Source: Porites lobata (taxonomy: Eukaryota; Cnidaria; Anthozoa; Scleractinia; Poritidae). Taken from it: a stretch of 64,000 nt of DNA. The stretch lies in the NCBI GenBank assembly GCA_942486035.1, contig CALNXK010000003.1:1093501-1157500 (forward strand), given 5' to 3'. Each line of letters begins with the position of its first letter. The stretch's first letter is position 1. Shown here piece after piece: positions 1 to 13,100 of the stretch. The notes beneath the pieces are model-generated. The model saw only the letters and a program-made list of their open reading frames with translations, made no database searches and was not told the DNA's origin. A program made the translations under genes and the position numbers.

Positions 1-411
1 TTTTGTTCGGCTCGCTCTGGCTCTTTCCTTGTTTTCCACGTTAATGTAGACATTAAAATTTAGTCGAAAGAAAGAATCGTTTTTTCGTTGTTGTTGTTTT
101 TTCTATCCAAAAGTCCGGGAGGCCATGTGATTTACCGCCGAAACGAGCGGGGTGCTTGAAATGCAAAATTTCACCTCACCTTACATGAATGGGCGGACGT
201 ACGGACGGACGGGAGGACGATTGCGTCACAACCAAAATTTCTTGGATGCACAGAGAAACAAATTTTCTTACCCATGGTGCTCTGCTGCGCGCGCTTCGCG
301 CGCAAGAGAGCTCCGCTACTGAAATATCAGCAAGTCCGCAGCGACAAACCGTTGAGTGGTGCCGGATCTACCAGTTGTAGACCTGGATCAGTACAATAAT
401 GACGTGTAGAA

Positions 412-624
412 AATCATAAAACGGCAAACTGGTCCTTACGGCAGGGCGATGAAGAAGTAAACAAAAGAACTAAACAAAAAATATATATTTTTTGAATTTG
501 CCCAATATTTTGGTTGGAAAACCAACCTTCTTCAGAGGCTGAAGAACTTTCTTTAGCCCCTGAAGAAGGTTTGTATTGGGCAAATTTGTTAAAAATATAT
601 ATATCTGTTTGCCGTTTTATGATT
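412..624. repeat. Small element bounded by an 18-bp inverted repeat
   Basis: AATCATAAAACGGCAAAC at 412-429 returns as its reverse complement at 607-624. The interior has AT-rich runs and a second inverted pair around 510-590 (TTTGCCCAATA and TATTGGGCAAA). It lies just upstream of the proposed start of the TBC gene. I assign no family. Confidence 0.6.
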
Positions 625-1163
625 CTCTGAGTTGACATCGTTTTCTTGAGGTGGTTATGGAGCAGTCCACTGGTTTGTTCTTGCTGTGTTTCAAAAAAGG
701 AAGGACAGCCCCGTGTTTGTCCCCCTGGGGTTACTGGGGGTGCGAGACGCCTCGTGGGAACGAGGCGCCAACACACAGATCATGCGCATTCGAAGTGTAG
801 CAGGATTCACTTGCAATGCAAATACATTGAAATTTGTGTCGAAAGAGGGGGAGGTTTCTTCTCCATTTACAACTCGTGAATGAGTCTTTTTGGTTCGAGA
901 AATGCTCGCTGTATGAAGTAATCACGTTTACAGAGATTTTCGTGGCTGTAGCTATTGATCGAGCATCGATTGGGCTGGATTTCTGGCTTATTTCCCTAAA
1001 GGTTTGATGTTTCAGTCTCACAACACCCTACTACGAAAAGCTTAGAGGAAACTGGTTGTTCAGCTCAATAACAGGAGCCTTATGAACTTAAATTGTTTGC
1101 TTGGACCCGCTTCCACACCTCAGTAACACCCGGAGTTCGTAAATTCAGTCCAGGACCGTCAAA

Positions 1164-4100
1164 ATGAGTAAGTTTCCTTGTGTGAAACGTTAAGTTATCA
1201 GTCGATCGCCTCTGTATGAAGTGTGTTGAAAATATCCACTCGGTATAAAACTGACATTCAGCTAGCGGAAGAAGGGCCAAGTCTATTTAAGTGCGTTATA
1301 AAACACTGCCACTTTAGTAAGGCTAGATTAAACCCTGTTGCAGTCTATTACGACTTTTTTTTACTCTATGCGTTAACATGCATACTTGTTTGTACGTTCG
1401 AAGACGGTAATTTTATTAGGAAATAAGAAAAATGCTTAGAATTCTACCTAACATGTTATCATAGTAAAGGGTTTTATCGCCATTCTTACGTTAATCCTCT
1501 AGTAGCGACGATGTTAAATCAATAAATCTGTCTAGCTGGCTTTGAATAAGGTCGTTTGCGTTTCGCATCGCTTAGCTTATGAAATCATTGTAAACAGCTA
1601 TCTTACTTCATACTTGAGAAGTACGTACGAAGTGTCCACGTGAGTATTGCCAAATTTTGCCGCTGGAAGCCTTTCAACTCTAGTAAAAGCAGGCATCATT
1701 CTTCTTTTTTCTTCAACTCTATTTTGTTTGATATACCTGCCACTGGGAATGTAAAAATATTAAATGTTGTACGAATGTGATGTATGGAACTCAATAGAAA
1801 TCCGCATATTTTGCTATCTTATTTGATTTTTGACACTCTTCGTGTATGTAATAGTGTCACCTCATGATTTAAACCACAAGGGTCTGATTTCAAAAGCCAG
1901 TGAAAGAAAAAAAGGCTTTGTACTCGGAGTTGTTTATCTTTCCCAGGGTTAAATTTAAGAGGCTAGCATGTAAACTATCCGGAGAAATGAAGGCGACAGT
2001 GGTAAAATATTGGTACCAATTAAGTCTTAACTCAGATTTAATTATCATCTTATATTGTCTTGAACTAATATTGTTTTAAGAATTATCCTTTGAAGGAATT
2101 ACACTTTATGTGTAGATGTTATCTGCATGATTCCTATCTTATATGATAAATTTAGTTTAATACATGATCTCACTTGAATATGGGATGCCTGTAAACTGTT
2201 TTCTCCTACAGTTGTCGTTATTAGTTGAAAATGATATCAGTACATGTGTAAATTATTGGTGGTTAGAAATGTCCATTCCTTAATTCAAAACTTGATCTAT
2301 AAACTGTAACGTGCATACACACATTCTGTAATGCATCTCTGATCTTGTGATACAGTACATTTAAAAATGGAATTTGCCTACATTAGTAACGTTATTATCA
2401 TAATACTTCCTTTCTCACTTCTTGGTGTATGATCACTTGTAGCTCCTTATGAAAAACTTGTTCTAAAGGCAGCTTCTTGGCTCTATCAAGCTGATCACAT
2501 GTACATGTATGAAAAGTAGGTGTGCAGTTCTTCATTCATGGAAAAAACCCATAACCACAGGGATGTCAATAAAAGTCGGCTGGTGGCTAATTTTACCAAC
2601 TTATAGGAAGCTTACCATGCTCAAAATGCCCTAGAAAAACAAAGACGGGCTAATTTTGAATGTGCTGTTAAATAAAAATGCCAGATTGTCTAATAAGCAA
2701 GCCTGCAGAGTTATTAAAAGTAGCCGGCTGTCGGCGAAAATTGGTGCCTACTTGGTTAGTATTGGCCAGCTACTCTGCTTGGCATTTCTTTACGGATTGC
2801 GTTTTTTAAATAAGATATCCCTGAATTGGCCGCCTAGTTTTACAACTCAGCCATCTACTTCAAAACTGTCTGACCACCCTGTGCCTGCGTGGTTTTTACA
2901 TCCCTGTAACCATAGTTTACAAGTCATGATTTATGCAGTGTAAGTTTAATGCCTTGCACTACTTTATACAGGATGTTTCATTCTCGGTAGCTTGTGGGGT
3001 TAGAAAACATTTTTAATTTTACTTGTTGCAATGGACTAGTAAGGTGTTGGTTTTATTTGTGCAAACCTCAAGTCTAGTAGTCCTCGGATGTGGAATTAAA
3101 TCCAAATGGTTGATGGTGATGGATGTGAAGCCGAAAAAACCTTTTTTATGATGCAACTCAAATAGTACAATAATATGTACATATAGCAGCAGTGGACATC
3201 ACATGCATAAAGTACTCGTAATATGTATGAGAGTTTATTTTGGTGGATAAATCTTAGGTGCTGATTTGTAACTTATAAGTATCCTTTTTTGGCCCATCAT
3301 CATCAAGTCTTTCTGCCTCTTATCACACTTCTCTTTATGTTTGCTAAATAATAGATGATCAGCTCTATTGCAGCATAAAATACTGCCACCTGACCAACAC
3401 TCAGGGTCTTTAAATAACTGAGAAGAAAGTGCTGCCTTTGTAATGACATCTGCAAATGGTTGTCCTTTCTAGTCTTCTTGGATAAGGATGAAAAACCATA
3501 GGTCCCATCTCACAGGGCTTTCACTTATCTGATTCTTGTGGGATATAAAAGAACCCACACCACTGCTCGAGAGTAGGGGACATAGACCCCGGTGGTGTAG
3601 CCAACGTTTCCTGGGATGGGTGGGTTATCTGTAGGGATCGATCTTAATATAACAGGGCTTCTGATATTTCGCGCGGTCACGAAGCCGCGAAATTCAGGTA
3701 AATCCGTGAAATCCCGCGAAATTCACAAAAACATGCAAAATACCGCAAAATTCAGTAGAAATGTTATCTAATACATGTCTGTACAGCAATTTTGAAACTT
3801 GTCTCGGCTACTGGGGGTATTTACTTGCCATAAACTCGCAAATTTATGTTAAAACTTCGTGATTGAAATGTGCAAACAACGTTCCGAAACTACCAGGCGT
3901 AGATTATGTTGCAAAAAACTGGGCACTAGCCATGATGTTAAAGGCTTTTCCATTGGTTCATTTCTGGAGCGTATTGTTGTTGAAAGAGCAAATTAATGAT
4001 GACCTCTGTTAGAAAAACATTAAAAATGCTGGTCTGATCAGCACAAAACCGATCGATTTCTAGTGAAATTTGCCCTGAAAATAACCACAAAATCCACTGT

Positions 4101-7100
4101 TTTTTACTGATTGCTTTCCAGCCAAGTTTGCGCCAAAAATTCCCACAAAATTCCTGCGAAATCGACCGATTTTTCTGCGATTTTGTCCTTAAAAATCCCC
4201 CAAAATTTGACTTTTTTTCCTCGACCTATCAGAAGCCCTGATATAAGGATAACCTCATGACCCTCCTTCAGGAGTCATAATGGCTACCTGTAAACAGTGT
4301 ATGTTTGTATAATACAGGTCCTTATAATTTCACCAATTAATAACAACTACATGTACTGCAAGATTCCTGTGATTTTTATGTAAATCCATAGAAAATGAAA
4401 AAATTGTTGAAAACTAAACTAAACTACAGTGTTACAATGTAAAAATAGCTATACACTGTAAATCAAATAAGAATATATTAGTAATGCCAATTTGTAGAAA
4501 TAATGATTATGAACACATTAGTCAGAGTGGAAGGTGATATGTTTTAGCATACTTTTTTTTAAAGATAATTTAAGAGTTACATTGTAGACACCCAAGAGAG
4601 CATTTTATTAATAACACATAAATCTGGAAAGTGCAATTTTGTTTTTATGTACATAATGTTGTCACGATCCTTTCCATTTTATTTTCCTTTTTATCACCAA
4701 TTTGGTGGGGAAGATTCCACTTTGAGGCCTAACCACAACGCTTCTCTAGAAATGTTCTTTTCATGTTAGTCAATGCAGACACTCTGCCCATAGTTAACTC
4801 GTTGCCAAAGCCTGCCCATGAAATGTGAATCATTGTTATTTCACCCTTGTCCTGTGAGTTTGTCTGATATATATTTTTTTGTTCTTCAGGTTTTTCCTCT
4901 GAAATAGATGAAGATTATGAAAAGACAAGACGCAATATAGTGACAAAATATGACAGAGTGAGTTTCATGCATAATATTAATGTCTATATCATTATTTAGT
5001 TCAAATTAGTAGAATTTTTTTTTTTGAACAGGTGAATGACACTATATACTGTAGGGTTTTTTTTTCATTTCTAAGGTTGTTTTCCCCTTGCATTTCAGTG
5101 TCTATTATTTTTTTTAGTGCACTAAGTGGTTGCTCATTTTCATGACCTGTAAATTTTCTGACAGCGTTTGGTTTTGCTGTCAAAGTTACAGCAAGTGTAC
5201 GTCAAAATTTTTATAGTGTTTTTATTACCACCTTTATGCTCTTCTGTCTGTTTATTATTGTAATGGAGTATTTTGTATTATTGATTCTTAACTCTTTAGG
5301 GATATGATGAAAATGCCGAAATAGACGACTGGGAAGATGCAAACTTCTTTGTTTACAAAGTGACTGATAGATACGGTTTTCTCCAGTAAGTTAGGTCATT
5401 GTGGACATTACTGGTACCTGGTTTCTAGAACTTTTACAGTTGAACCTTGATATAATGAAACTCTGTATAAAAAAGTCCTTGGTATAATAAACTATATTCT
5501 TCGCCTCAGAAAAATAGTAATATGAAAAAGAACCTTGATATAACGAATGGCAAACAAATTTTTGCCAGTCCCCTGGGCCTTCATTATGTTGAGGCTCCAC
5601 TGTTAGTAATAATAACGTCCATCTTTATGGGGAACTAAGTTGATACATGTACAGTAGCGAGTCAGCATTTAGGCAGCTGCCATCAGTGTGGTCCAAGATC
5701 AAGCCCCACCATCAATACCATTTGTGGGGTCAGTTTGCTGTTAGTTCCTTGCCCTTGCTCCAAGGACTTTTTCTACAGTTAACTCCAGTTTGCTCCTCTC
5801 CTTGAAAGCCAACAATTCGCTGTCAAATTCCAGTTGCTTTATTGGTTTATTTTATTTCACACTATTTAAGTAAAAGTTCACAGATTTAAGATGTAAGAAT
5901 TACAGATTTCCTTGAATAGTCAATTAAATACTTGGTAAAACAGAGTCATTTGTATGTTGAATGTGTGTGGTGGCCAAAGTAGCATTTGCTTTTGAATTGG
6001 CCACCACGTACTTAGCCTAAGACTTGGTTGTGGCTCATGAAGAGAGTTAAAATAGACAGTCACTCTCACACGTGCAGCCGTGCAGCTGTGATGATGCCCC
6101 GTGTGGCCATTAGAACACAGGAACACTTCTCAAACAAGTTCGTCAGAGCTCCTTAATGTTTCATGTCAACAACTGTGTTTCTTTGTATGCAGTTCCTGAG
6201 AAGTTGGAAAGCCTTTTGAGTTGCTTTTGAAGTTCGCACAGAGTTTCTTTTTTGGTCAAATTGTTTAACAGGCCTAATCAAGTTTTGTATTATCCTCAAA
6301 GAGCCTCAGAACCTAGACTTTAAGTGGCTGTTGATGTGATGTAAATTCTCTCTTACCTTTTGTCTTTTCCTCCAGCAAAAACCAGCTCAATGAAGAAAGA
6401 GATGAAAAGGTACCTATACAATAGTTATCAACTTATTAGTGTCTTGTTTTCCATTGGGATTTGAGTTTGAGTATTGGCTTCTTACTTTGTAGCTGTGAGA
6501 TACAGTTATGTGAGTAAAGAGGTCAATACAAGTACTATGGCATGTACAGTAGTTACCTTGCCACTCCGGCTACTGGTTTATTTTGTGGCAATACGTAAAC
6601 GAAGAAAAACACAACGCATTACCTACTTTCTTTCTTTAGGAAAAATCATACATTTAATGGTTTCTTCTGTTAGCTGCTATGTTGTTTGGATGGTCGGGGT
6701 AAATGCTTGGACCATAGTTCTGGTTTAGTGTGAAATTTCTGTAAAAGGAAAAGAAAAATTGCCATTAAAATACTAATAGTCCATGTTTAACACTGCATGT
6801 ACATACAAGTACCTTTAGAATATATCCCAAAATCAACATTTCCCAGACATTTTCTTATTTGAGTCTTACTTCATTTCTATGTGTGATGCATGGAGCTGAA
6901 AGGTTGTAACATTTTAAACATTGTTATACACTGTACTTTCATCTACATTGCCTCTTTGCTCATGCCCAATCTCATTGAAAATATGATGATGGTCTGTAGC
7001 ATGCAGTTGTGTGATGCTGTACAATTTTTTCCATGTATGCCTAACTTTAAAGTTGCAGGGAAACAGTACATTACAAGTGCATGTAGTTTAGATGATATGA

Positions 7101-10100
7101 ACTTGTTGGTTTCTTATCATTTCCCAATAGCTTCTTGCACTGGAAAGAGAGAGAACGCAAAAATGGGTGAAGATGGTCAAGAACTGGGACAAGTATATTC
7201 GTGGAGAAAAGGTGAAGAGAGTTTCCTTCTACTAAATGTACATAATATAGGTTATGTCTGCAGGGTTCTCAATTGAACCCGTAATCCCTAACACCTGTCA
7301 CCAGTGCCAAAAGTAAGTGTTACGGCTGTCACAGTTCTTTGACCAATCGATCAATTCATCTATCAAATGCAAATAAGAGAGCGAGTAAATGACTTTGTAA
7401 AATAATTATTGACTGTTACAGTAGTCGCTTGGCAATGTACCTTTCTTCAGTTTTTCAAAATGAATAGCCTGTCAGCAGACCAAAGTGTACAATCACTACA
7501 CTTCACAACGTCGCCGCAACATTGAAATATGGCTGCTGTATTTTAATTGTACATTTGAGCCCAGGCCTCTTGCAGATGTCATCTTTCCACATGGAAAAGC
7601 ATGGCCGTTGCAAAGCATTTCTGAGCATCTGAAATCAAAATAAAATCCAGTGGGCACATGCCATGTGTTATGCCTGTAAGTAGTAGAGCAACCACTGTAC
7701 CAAATTCTATTGACTAGGAGACAAAGGAAATAGAGGATTAACCTAGGTTAAAAAGTTTTAACCTGAAATCAAATTTGACCTGTCAATGTAAAACATTTAC
7801 TACATGTGATAATAGTAGAAATATACATGTACAGGGCTGTCATTAAAAGCCGGGGGCTGGGGATTTCCCTCGGCTACTATGAGTGTGGTCCCCGGCTACT
7901 TTTATTGGAAAATAGAAGAAAAATAAAACCAAAAGAAATTCCTTGCTGTTTGATTCCCTGCCTACTTGTTGTATTTATGCGGCAACTTGAAATTTTAGTG
8001 ACAACCCTGCATGTATATTGCCTTTCAAATAATGTTTGATACTTCATGAATAGTATTGTTGTGGAAGAAGACCTAGGCTATACATGTATGTCTCATCTTG
8101 TAAGAACTTATGTGTTCTGTTATAGCTAAGAAGACGAGTCTATAAAGGCATTCCAAACTCTATGCGAGGGGAAACTTGGAGGAAGCTCCTGGGCATTGAT
8201 AGGATTCCAGACAAAACTACAACCTATGAGGTATATCACTACATTATTGTATTAATATAGATTTGAATTACATTTCTAGGACTTTACAACCAAAATTCCT
8301 TAATGTTGTCCATGTACGCTCTACATGTATTTGGTTTGGTTCCTGTAACCAAAGGAAAAGCTTGAACCCTAACAGTTAAATATGGAGAAACCAGTTGCTG
8401 GTTTTAAACACAAACAGATTTAACTAGATGAAACACACAACATCAAACACACAAGTTTCAACATGGCCGTCCACTCACAAGCACTGCAGCTTTTTAATGC
8501 GCATGTGTATAACTACAACCTGGCACAGACAAGTAACTAGCGAATACATAACACTGACATACACCTGTAACCATTGTTGAAGTGATAATTCTTTTCTTTT
8601 TTTTTGTATTTTAACGAATTTTTAATTTGTTTTACAATAAGTTCGTAGGCTCTCTCACCTGTTGCATACTTCTTGCAAGTTCCTTGATTTTGACTTCATT
8701 TTCCTTGTCTTTCCTCCCAATACCAATCTTTGCCCAGAATGTGATTAAAAAGCATTCTGTAGGTATTTCTGCAAGAAGGTTACAAAACTTCAATTTGGGT
8801 TGTCTTATTTGCCAGTCATATTTCTATTAGTAATTTATTATGATTTCATGATATTACATAATATCTCCTTCACATTATTATTCTGCTTTGTAGTCTATGA
8901 AAAGAATTGCAAGGACACAGTCTCCAGACATTCGGCAGATTGACCTTGATGTGAACAGAACCTACAGAGATCACATCATGTTTAGGGACAGATATGGAAT
9001 CAAGTAAGTCAGCATTTGCTTCCAATCTTGGGGTATCAAAGTAAAAATTCTAAAAAAATATATACATTTCATTTTCAAAATATAGAAATAAAACTCATGT
9101 GTTGAGCAGTTCTATACTGATTTCTTCTTGATCATAAATAATCACACAATAAGATACATGTGCATGATAAGACACTAAAATAATTTCTAAACTGTCTATG
9201 CCAGCTGTACTGATGAATGCTACTTGGTTCCTTCACAAGTTATATTTCTTTGAATCTGTTCCCCATCCTTGTAGAATCTTATGTCAAACTTGGTAGAACT
9301 TAAACACCACTGTAACTTTGTATTCTGAATTTTTTGAAATTTCAGGCAACAAGCATTGTTTCATGTTCTTGCAGCCTACTCTATGTATAATGTGGTAAGT
9401 TTTTATGTTGTGTGTAGTTAATTTAAGCTAGTAGGATAAATACATGTGTGTGGAATAAGGTAATGATGAAAAGTAATACCAAAAGACTTACGTTGTCAAA
9501 AAAGCTCTCCACAAAAGAACTAAAACATGCACTGTTTGACTTTCTAAAAGCAGAAGATTCCTATGCTGACATAAATATAATATTATTATTTATAGTTCAA
9601 AGACAATATGATAAAAAAGAGCTAAAGTAGAATATTTGTCTTTTCTGCTGCCTTTTCTCAGAAAAATTACACACTCTTCATCTTCTCTTCCCTTCTTTTT
9701 TCATTTTTATTATTTTTATATTACTAATTTTCCTTTTCAAATGTCCTTTTGTTTATTTATAATGTATAATGATTAGAACTGAGCCACCTTGACTAACTTT
9801 TGCTATCTTGAGGTCAACTCGTAATTGCATGATTGTTTCATTAATTCTGAAAAAAATTGTTGTAGTGGTATTTAATTACTCAGAGAATAAAATAAAACAG
9901 ACATCAACTCTTTAAAAGGATGCCTAATTTCATCATTAGCAAGTTTAGGGGTAGCTAACAGTGGCTGACTCAGATCTTCAAGTAAGACGGGGCCTGTTCA
10001 CTTAGACCCTTAATAAGAGGGGCACAGCCTTGAATTTTTTTTTCTTTTTATCTTGCCCTTAGATGTACAGTTCAAGCTCCGGTTGTTCAAACGTTGGATA

Positions 10101-13100
10101 GCGTTATCCACCTTTTGATCAACTGGGCAAAGAACACAAAGAACCTCAAGTATTTGTAATGAAACCATGTACATGCATTGTATTTCTTGTTCACTTGTAG
10201 GAGGTGGGATATTGTCAAGGCATGAGTGGAATAGCAGCTCTGCTTCTTATGTACTTAAATGAAGAGGTGAGCTATTTCACATACAAAGGAATGTAACAAG
10301 TGGAAAAATGAGTTTTGTTTACCAGGAACGGAACTGAAATCTCTCACCTTAATCATTGTCCCAAAAGTAGCCATGTTGAATTTTTTGTATATTTGCTGTT
10401 GTCATTGTGTGTGTTACGGGTCAAAATCATATTCAGGTTAAAATTATTTAAGCTAAGGTTGATTCTCTATTTACTTTGTTTCCTAGCCCTAATTCAATTG
10501 TCGATTCAACATGAGAGTAGCTTAGAATCAAAGGTGGCATTTTGCAGAACTGCTCTCTGATTTACCAGTAACAAATTTTATTTGTTTTGTTTCTACTAGG
10601 ATGCTTTCTGGGCATTGTCAGCACTTCTCACCGATAAAAAACATGCTATGCATGGTAAGGACATCGTGATATGTTGCAATGACCCTGTCATTGCTCAAGT
10701 CCGTAATCCACTTAATTTAATTTAATTTAATTAATTTAAGTTAGATAATTTAATTTGATTAATTTAATTTAATGTTATAATAATTTAATTTATAGTTATG
10801 GACCTAAGCTTACAGTGTATGCTCATTTGACATTATGTAGTGACATGGCACTATAGATATTTAATTCTTTTGCAGGGTTTTTTGTGCCTGGTTTTCCCAA
10901 GCTGCTCAGATTTCAAGAGCACCATGATAGGATTTTAAAGAAGTTGTTGTCTAGACTTTTTAAAAATTTGGTAAGTTTTCTGTCAGACTGGCTGTTCTGT
11001 GATCACCCGACTGGAATGATATTGTGTTGTAGAAAAAAGCCAATTAGGGGTGAGAAAACTAGACCACAAGCAACAACAGTGAACAGAACAGACATGTTGT
11101 AAAATAAAGGAAATGTAGATATAAAAAATTATAAGGTGTATTCCCCATGGCTGAAATTCTATCCCAGGTCAGTCAAAATACACCAAACTGTGCTCTGCAG
11201 TCCTTGCAGCACCCCTTCACAAAGTTAACATTTTCCTGGGGAAGGCTCCTGGACTCCCCCAGTCCCTTCCCCATACTTTTCAATCTGATCTATTTCCACC
11301 AACTTATTCTCAGAAAACTGTGAACACCTGAAAAATTTCAGGAATGTTGATTGTGCACTGGCTAATTATAATAAAGTTCAGGATGCACAAGCAAACCTCA
11401 AACCAGAAACTAATTACCGTTGCTGTTGGCGGTTTAGTTATCTCGTGCCTTATTGGCTAATTTCTTGCGACACAATAACAATCCATAAATATTCCTGGTG
11501 TTCACGGTTTTGTGAGTTTCACAGTAAGTGTTATTTCTAGTTTGTTATTGTAGCCCAGAAACAAGAGAGAGAGAGTGTGGTGAAATTAAGACCCCACTCA
11601 TTGCTCATGCCCAGGAATTCTTGCCCACTGAGCTATGTAGAGACTTGGCGAAGCTAGTAGTTATTTGCCTTGGTAAAAAGTCAATAAAATTCTGAATGAG
11701 AGTCATTTGTGAATGTTTTCATTCTATAGGTCCAGATGTTTGAAATTATTGATCCACTCACGTGCGCAGGTTATGCGTGAAGTAACTTTTTCAAAGAAAA
11801 AATTTAATATGAGACCGCTCGCAGTCTATCATGTTGCTTACATGCTCATTTCTGTGCAGTCTAACCTCCACTAACAGCCACCTCTCTACAGCAGCCATTT
11901 TTTTGGCAGACAGTCCTTACATTCACTCTTGTTTCAACCTTTTTACAACAGCCACCTCTCTACAACAGCCATTTTTTTGGCAGACAGTCCTTACATTCAC
12001 TCTTGTTTCAACCTTTTTACAACAGCCACCTCTCTACAACAGCCATTTTTTGGCAGACAGTCCATTCACTGTTGTTTCAACCTTTTTGCCACCTCTCTAC
12101 AACAGCCATTTTTTCAACATTCACTGTTGTTTTCTTTTTACAACAGCCACCTCTCTACAACAGCCATTTTTTTGGCAGACAGTCCTTACATTCACTCTTG
12201 TTTCAACCTTTCTACAACAGCCACCTCTCTACAACAGCCATTTTTTTGGCAGACAGTCCTTACATTCACTCTTGTTTCAACCTTTTTACAACAGCCACCT
12301 CTCTACAACAGCCATTTTTTGGCAGACAGTCCTTACATTCACTGTTGTTTCAACCTTTTTACAACAGCCACCTCTCTACAACAGCTTTTTTTTTTTTGGC
12401 AGACAGTCCTTACATTCACTCTTGTTTCAACCTTTCTACAACAGCCACCTCTCTACAACAGCCATTTTTTTGGCAGACAGTCCTTACATTCACTGTTGTT
12501 TCAACCTTTTTACAACAGCCACCTCTCTACAACAGCCATTTTTTGGCAGACAGTCCTTACATTCACTGTTGTTTCAACCTTTTTACAACAGCCACCTCTC
12601 TACAACAGCCATTTTTTTGGCAGACAGTCCTTACATTCACTCTTGTTTCAACCTTTCTACAACAGCCACCTCTCTACAACAGCCATTTTTTTGGCAGACA
12701 GTCCTTACATTCACTGTTGTTTCAACCTTTTTACAACAGCCACCTCTCTACAACAGCCATTTTTTGGCAGACAGTCCTTACATTCACTGTTGTTTCAACC
12801 TTTTTACAACAGCCACCTCTCTACAACAGCCATTTTTTTGGCAGACAGTCCTTACATTCACTCTTGTTTCAACCTTTCTACAACAGCCACCTCTCTACAA
12901 CAGCCATTTTTTGGCAGACAGTCCTTACATTCACTGTTGTTTCAACCTTTTTACAACAGCCACCTCTCTACAACAGCCATTTTTTTGGCAGACAGTCCTT
13001 ACATTCACTCTTGTTTCAACCTTTCTACAACAGCCACCTCTCTACAACAGCCATTTTTTTGGCAGACAGTCCTTACATTCACTCTTGTTTCAACCTTTTT

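Noticed and set aside
5391..5600. Minus-strand 69-codon frame.
   Set aside because: It falls within a mariner-like MITE.
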